Assembly (NCBI GenBank): GCA_015680905.1
Contig: CM027378.1
Location: 60,475,501-60,539,500, forward strand
Direction of reading: 5' to 3'
Length of the DNA stretch: 64,000 nucleotides
Source: Coptis chinensis
Taxonomy: Eukaryota > Streptophyta > Magnoliopsida > Ranunculales > Ranunculaceae
Of this stretch, positions 59,431-64,000 are shown piece by piece. A model generated the notes under the pieces. It was not told the DNA's origin, did not search any database, and saw only the letters and a program-made list of their open reading frames with translations. The translations under genes were made by a program, and so were the position numbers. Every line of letters begins with the position of its first letter. Positions within the stretch are counted from its first letter, which is position 1.

Positions 59431-60810
59431 ATAACAAAAAGTCATTGGTAATGAGTACAAGGTTGTTCAGATTTTGAGGGCTGGGTCGAGATTCTGGAAG
59501 ACGATGTTCTATGTGCTGTTGGATGGGTGACAATCGCTCGGGTCTATTTTGATGTTGGTTCTTCAGTTGGTTCGGGTTTTTGGTGATGAAGGAGATTGAG
59601 ACTCAGTGCTTTTCCATCAACCAGTGTATCAAGTGGCGATGAAAATCGAGTGATTTGATGATACTGATTTCATTAAAGGTGTGGGATTTTTAGTGGGGAT
59701 GAAAACCAAGTGATTGGTAGTGTGTGGTGGCTGATTCGGTGGTGACCGATTGGGTGGTGGCGGAAGCTGTTGAGGAAGGAGAAAGAGACTTCTATCTAGT
59801 GCTCCCCGAAGTTGAGTAACCCTTTTAGGCAGTTAGGTTTGGTTTAGTTAGGGCCTATTCTTAAGTTGTTGTAGGCTGGGCCCTTATCACTTCAAGTGAC
59901 TAATGTGGAGACCAAATAGGAGGGGCGGTTCTGAGAGAGAAAAGACAAGGAGTTTGAGAACCTCCGACTTGGCCGGAGGAGTGATTTGCTTTTGTAGGTG
60001 TATATCGTTCGAGACAATTTGGTGTGTGTGATTTTGTTCCATTGACAAAAGCCAGAGCTTACACAAGCATTTTTAGCTTTGCCACTTTGTATGTGCCGGT
60101 GGGATTTTAGTTTGTGCCTTAGTTGCCAGTTGCCACCAACCCCATAATATGCCTTATCTTAGATGAATGTTATCAACTATTTGCAGCTTTGGGGGACATA
60201 TTTGAAAGGTCATAGGGGATCTCTTTTGAGATATTTCTTCTGCTGAAGGGTAGCACCAAATTCCCCATCTTTATCAATGTTTCACTTGGTGCTTTTCTGG
60301 TTTGGTGCAGATTATTATTAATTGTGTGGGAACTGGCGGTGAAGTGTGTGGGTTGGTGGATTGACTATTGAGAGAGAAAGAGGGAGTGTTTTTATATGTG
60401 GCGAGATTATATTGTGAAGTGAGGAAGAGAATTTAATGATGGAAAGAAGAAGATGAGGTAGTTACTCTGTCACATGGTGCAAGCAAACAACAAGAAATAA
60501 GAGTGAACTCAGTTTTTCATCCATCTCAATTCTCAAGCTACTATCTATAAGTTTTATGGATAAATTTCTAAAGTATAGGTTGAGTTGTCTTAAGTCCCGG
60601 CTACTATTTATTTGCCAAGTTGGGAAAACAATTGTGTTGCTAAGGCTTTGCATGGGAAGTGAAGGGCGGGGATACTTAATTGCAATTAACAAGTTCCAAA
60701 TTGCATTGCTGCAGGAGCACAGATTGCGTTAAGAGTGGACTATTATTATGTGATTGATGAAGACGAAACGAGATTAATTGTTGTTGTGCCTGTGATGTTA
60801 ATTGCTCGTC
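59431..60810 (+). other. Unassigned region after the plus-strand PBS
   Basis: There is no long open frame. The sequence is GT-rich on the plus strand (many GGTTGG and GTGGTGG strings), unlike the AT-rich neighbours. It could be the interior of a non-autonomous LTR element whose 5' LTR is missing, or captured host sequence. I recognise no domain in it. Confidence 0.4.
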
Positions 60811-60945
60811 ATGGGGGATTCTTGTAGCGAATTGCCGCAGGACATTCTGTTTCGTATACTCTCATTGGTGACTATTAGAGATGCTATCAAAACAAGGGTG
60901 TTATCTGCGAACTGGAGAATTCTTTCTGCGTTCACATCCCATTGA
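60811..60945 (+). pseudogene. F-box protein N-terminal fragment
   Basis: A 44-residue reading starts MGDSCSELPQDILFRILS and continues with TIRDAIKTRVLSANWRIL, then a stop. This is the first two-thirds of a plant F-box of the F-box/LRR/FBD type (LPxDILxxILSxxxxxDAxxTxVLSxxWR). In intact proteins the motif binds SKP1 in an SCF ubiquitin ligase. No LRR or FBD sequence follows. It is a captured or decayed fragment in unassigned repeat DNA. Confidence 0.75.
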
Positions 60946-61866
60946 AGTTGAGTTGGTTAGCTGGATGCGGCTGATATGGAGTAGCACCTTCCGACAAATT
61001 ATGTGGAAAATAATGTCACCGTGGCTTTGAAATTTGTTTTTTCTTTCAGCGTGGGCTCTTTCTTTTATTTAGTTCAATTTTCTTTTAAAGAATATAATTA
61101 GATTTGATTTTCCTCACAGGGTGTGCTACACGTTGTTATGCAGGTACTGTACGCTTGATATGTTGCCATTATATAGAAGTCAGTTTCGATGGTGGATACG
61201 AGGGGTGTGAACGACTGGTTCTCTGTGAATTTGGATGCAGTCCATGGTTGTGGTGGTGCTAGACAAATGGGGGCAATGATGTAGTAAGTTGTGTGTCACG
61301 AGTTTAGCTGAGCTTGCACATACGAATGAGGGCAGATGGGAGGAGCCATCTGTAGACCCACATGTAAATATAGAATTTGGGGCAGTTGGATACGTTTTGC
61401 GCTATCAAACATAATGGAACACCACCACTGTCAATAGTTCCATCCACAGATCCGCAACTACGAGCCCAGTGCCGACATCCTATCATACATTCAACCTTCA
61501 ACCAGAGTACTTTTTAATCAATTTTAGAGCGGGAGCAAGAGTGTTCGACAACGTCGATGGCGAGGGAGTTCGAGGTAGAGAAAGGATGAGATCAATAGGT
61601 TGGGACGAAGATCAATGGCTTAGAGCGTCCGAATATGGATGGTAAGATGATTACAAAAAAGGTGGAGAGACATACACCGCAGTAGGTAACTCATTTCTTT
61701 TACCGTCATGTATACGGATGAGTAGTGACTCGGCCGTCAACCAGAGTTACATTGGGGGCAAGCAAGCCTTGTCCCTATCCTTGGCAGAGATGTACGGGGG
61801 AACATATTGGGATTGTCACCAGACCTATATGTATGTGAGGCTGATCTGGTAACGTGGAGATGTATG
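60946..61866. other. Unassigned region up to a family-A LTR
   Basis: There is no convincing gene. A short plus-strand reading near 61230 (VNLDAVHGCGGARQMG) recalls the start of an RNase H domain but is too short to call. The region ends at the LTR start at 61867. There is no clear polypurine tract before the LTR. Confidence 0.4.
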
Positions 61867-63531
61867 TGATAAGAGCCCAAAACTATAGTTTTAACCCCTT
61901 AACAATATTACTTTTAGATCAATTATGTGATTAATAAGTAAGAGTTAGTACTGTTATCGTGTTCTTATGTATTTCAGGCATTGGAGTCGAATACGTGCAG
62001 AAACGCATCCCTTTTGCGAGATAAAAAAGCAAAGGTTGGTTGCTAAGAATTCTACGATTAAAGGCCAAGATTCAAGGAGAAAAAGCCTTTTTTAAAGCTC
62101 GGTCAAATCTGAAAAGTCAAAGTCAACGCGGGCAGAAATAGCGCACAAAAGTCAGCTAAACTTTTGAAGGCCGTTTCATTGGACTCAGATCTCGGAATTG
62201 GGCCTACCTTACGTCAAAACGACCGGTTCGGAAAGATATTTCTAATGGTCCAAGCCTTGACCTAATCAGAGGAGCAAAAGTGGACGAAAAGAGCTGTTGA
62301 AGTCATTTCTAGCTGAAATGCCCTTTGTGGACTGAAGTACTGAGGTTTTGGGCTCGATTTTCCGGCCCAAAACATAGCTCCAAGCCCATACACAAAATTG
62401 TAGATATTGTCTCTTCTATATCAAGAGACAAAAGCTTAGCTCTTAAGTTACTAAGTTTTACTTCATAAAAATTAGTTTTAGAACTATAAGTACTTAGTTT
62501 TTAGTTAGTTTTTAGTTAGTCAATTAGTTTTAGTTAGTTTTTAATTAGTAAATGATCAAAATACTTAGTTTTAATTCATTAGTTAGTTTTAGATCTAGTT
62601 AATTAGCATCAAATTAGTGTTTAGAACAAAATTTAGTTTTTAGAATTAATAATTAGTTTGTATTTCAAGTTTTAGTTTCTAATTCAATATTTGATTCATA
62701 GATTTAGTTTGTCTTAAATTGATAATTAGTTATTCACAATCTTAGTTCTAAATTAGTTTTAAATCCAGTTTTAATCCATTTTGAATCATTATTATTATTG
62801 TTCAAATAGATTAATAGAGTTTAGTATTCAATTCAATAATTACTTTTTCTTTACATTATGTCTTCCTTTCATTATTTTAGTTTAATTAATCCAATGATAT
62901 TAGGCTAACTCCCCCCCCCCCATTAGAGGGAGTGATTATGAAACCTAATGAGGAATAGATTGCTTAGTAGAATTACTTCATTGTGTATGTATTTCAATGA
63001 GTTTAGTTTATTGTATGACTTTCAAAATAATCATATGATAAATTAAACTAGGGATTGTTGTAATTAAGTTGAGAGACTTGGTAGTAATAATCCTACATGC
63101 TAGTAATAATGACTATAGAGATGTAGGTTATTGCTAGGGATGATAAAGGTTGAGGCTTTAGGTTGAATCGTTGAGTGAAAACCTAAATATGATCTCTTTT
63201 CAATGAATAATTCGATTCTTGCATGAAACTAGTTATTAGGTGGATTGATTACTCTTCTATATAACTTTCTCTTCCATCAAAACCTTATTTTTATTAGTTT
63301 AGTTAATTTAGATTTATTTGAATCCATAGTATAATCGTAGAATAGAAATTTCACATCACACATTACTCTCACCATTATTTCTTTATGTTTGATTAATTGA
63401 ATTCGTTTAGTCTTGATAGATTAAGAGTTGAACGAATCCTGACTCTCTATATTGTATAATGAATTGAGAGTAGGAATATTGATTTAAGCACTTATTTATG
63501 TGATTGATTATTTGTGTTTATGCATAGATAG
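61867..63531 (+). mobile_element. Family-A LTR (copy 3), plus strand
   Basis: It starts TGATAAGAGCCC and is collinear, in reverse orientation, with 1-586 and with 13.8-15.03 plus 25.68-25.79 kb. A TATA-like TCTATATCAAGAG lies near 62414. The body has an AT-rich TTAGTTTT-repeat stretch (62460-62800) and an 11-C run near 62910. It is interrupted by a LINE at 63532 and runs on beyond the window, so its 3' edge and PBS are not seen. Confidence 0.75.
62460..62810 (+). repeat. Low-complexity TTAGTTTT-type repeats in LTR
   Basis: TTAGTT, TTTTAGTT and TTAGTTAG strings recur irregularly for about 350 bases inside the family-A LTR. This extra stretch probably explains why this LTR is longer than the 1.33-kb copy. 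Confidence 0.75.
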
Positions 63532-63556
63532 TTTTTTTTTTTTGAAACGTTTATGA

Positions 63557-63573
63557 GGGGTTAGGCAGACCCC
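63557..63573 (-). other. LINE 3'-end stem-loop (second copy)
   Basis: The minus strand reads GGGGTCTGCCTAACCCC, again preceded by GTT and followed by CT, as in the LINE at 15065-15081. It lies 13 bases before the poly(A) tail. Confidence 0.65.
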
Positions 63574-63585
63574 AACTTGTATTGA

Positions 63586-63981
63586 TCAAACTCTTTGGTA
63601 TAACTTACCAATAACATCTTCCTCCACTATTACATTAAGCTCATACGTAAGTGGAGGCACACTAACAAAAGTAACTCCTGGTTTTATAATTCTATCCCGA
63701 GTAGTACTAGACTTAGCCAGCAAATATGCCGCTCTATTCTTTTCCCTATACATGTGGGACACACTAGCTGAACCAAACTGGTTCATGAGCCTCCAGATGG
63801 CTTCCACTGTGTCGAGGCAGTACCAAGGACTTACCTCATGTCTGTTTATCACTTGGACAGCTCTTAGAGAGTCGGATTCAACCAAAATCATATTACAATT
63901 CACACTTAGAGCTGCCAAAAGACCCGCCTCTATTCCTTTTAACTCTTGGATAATCACTGATCGTAAGTTAACATTACCCAT
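63586..63981 (-). pseudogene. LINE ORF2 RNase H domain (partial)
   Basis: 131 residues. ELKGIEAGLLAAL carries the catalytic Glu of RNase H, MILVESDSLRAVQVIN the next Asp, and HMYREKNRAAYLLAKSS the final helix motif, where Asp is expected but Ala is read (N-R-A-A-Y). The arrangement matches the C-terminal RNase H of plant L1 ORF2. The N-terminal strand lies beyond the window. The altered last catalytic position suggests an inactive copy. Confidence 0.82.
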
Positions 63982-64000
63982 GTATAAGAGTATAAGAGAC

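Larger units (their letters stand above)
63532..64000 (-). mobile_element. 3' end of a second L1-type LINE
   Basis: A T run (63532-63543, the poly(A) tail on the minus strand) is followed by a short 3'UTR with a stem-loop and an RNase H reading. The element continues beyond the window. It is inserted in the family-A LTR in the same relative way as the first LINE. The 3'UTR resembles that of the first LINE around the stem-loop. Confidence 0.85.

Noticed and set aside
61225-61290. Short VNLDAVHGCGGARQMG reading as an RNase H start
   Set aside because: Only about 16 residues fit and no other RNase H motif follows in any frame nearby.

Overview
The window is nuclear repeat DNA from a flowering plant, probably a eudicot. 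It holds Ty3/gypsy and Ty1/copia LTR elements, plant L1-type LINEs whose second ORF ends in RNase H, two CACTA DNA transposons, a Helitron terminus, and fragments of plant genes (GH1 beta-glucosidase, a TBL2-like WD40 protein, an F-box protein). I see no intact host gene, tRNA, rRNA or CRISPR array. The species cannot be fixed from the sequence.

Layout. 1-586 is an LTR of 'family A' (starts TGATAAGAGCCC, minus strand). 587-3947 is a truncated gypsy element with gag-protease, primer-binding site (PBS) and a 5' LTR with a TATA box. About 5.1-25.8 kb is a second family-A gypsy element. Its gag region carries a CACTA element (about 6.4-12.56 kb) with two exons of a TBL2-like gene. Its 5' LTR carries an L1 LINE (15.03-25.68 kb), and the LINE carries a second CACTA element (15896-20726, TSD ATA) holding a beta-glucosidase exon. 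The whole stack appears to sit in the LTR of a small copia element (25.79-27.69 kb).

The other copia LTR is cut at an A^T site by a Helitron 3' end (hairpin plus CTAG, minus strand, end at 27686). About 600 bases inside it begins a tandem array of roughly 18.7 kb (28305-48570). The array has ~288-bp and ~181-bp monomers in higher-order units of about 360 + n x 570 bp. A solo LTR with a perfect 5-bp TSD (28909-30472) lies inside it.

The array ends at a gypsy element of 'family B' (48571-56308, minus strand), the same family as the solo LTR. It codes for gag and protease, followed by a coiled coil instead of a recognisable pol. From 56.3 to 59.4 kb two partial copies of a third gypsy family face each other, and the second ends in a near-perfect palindrome made of two PBSs (59399-59423). 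59.4-61.9 kb is unassigned and contains an F-box fragment. 61867-63531 is another family-A LTR (plus strand), interrupted by the 3' end of a second LINE at the window edge.

The nesting gives a relative order: copia, then family-A gypsy, then LINE, then CACTA-1. CACTA-2 came after the family-A gypsy, the Helitron after copia, and the solo LTR after array formation. The most notable feature is the Helitron terminus joined to a long higher-order satellite. All coordinates and identities were read by eye.
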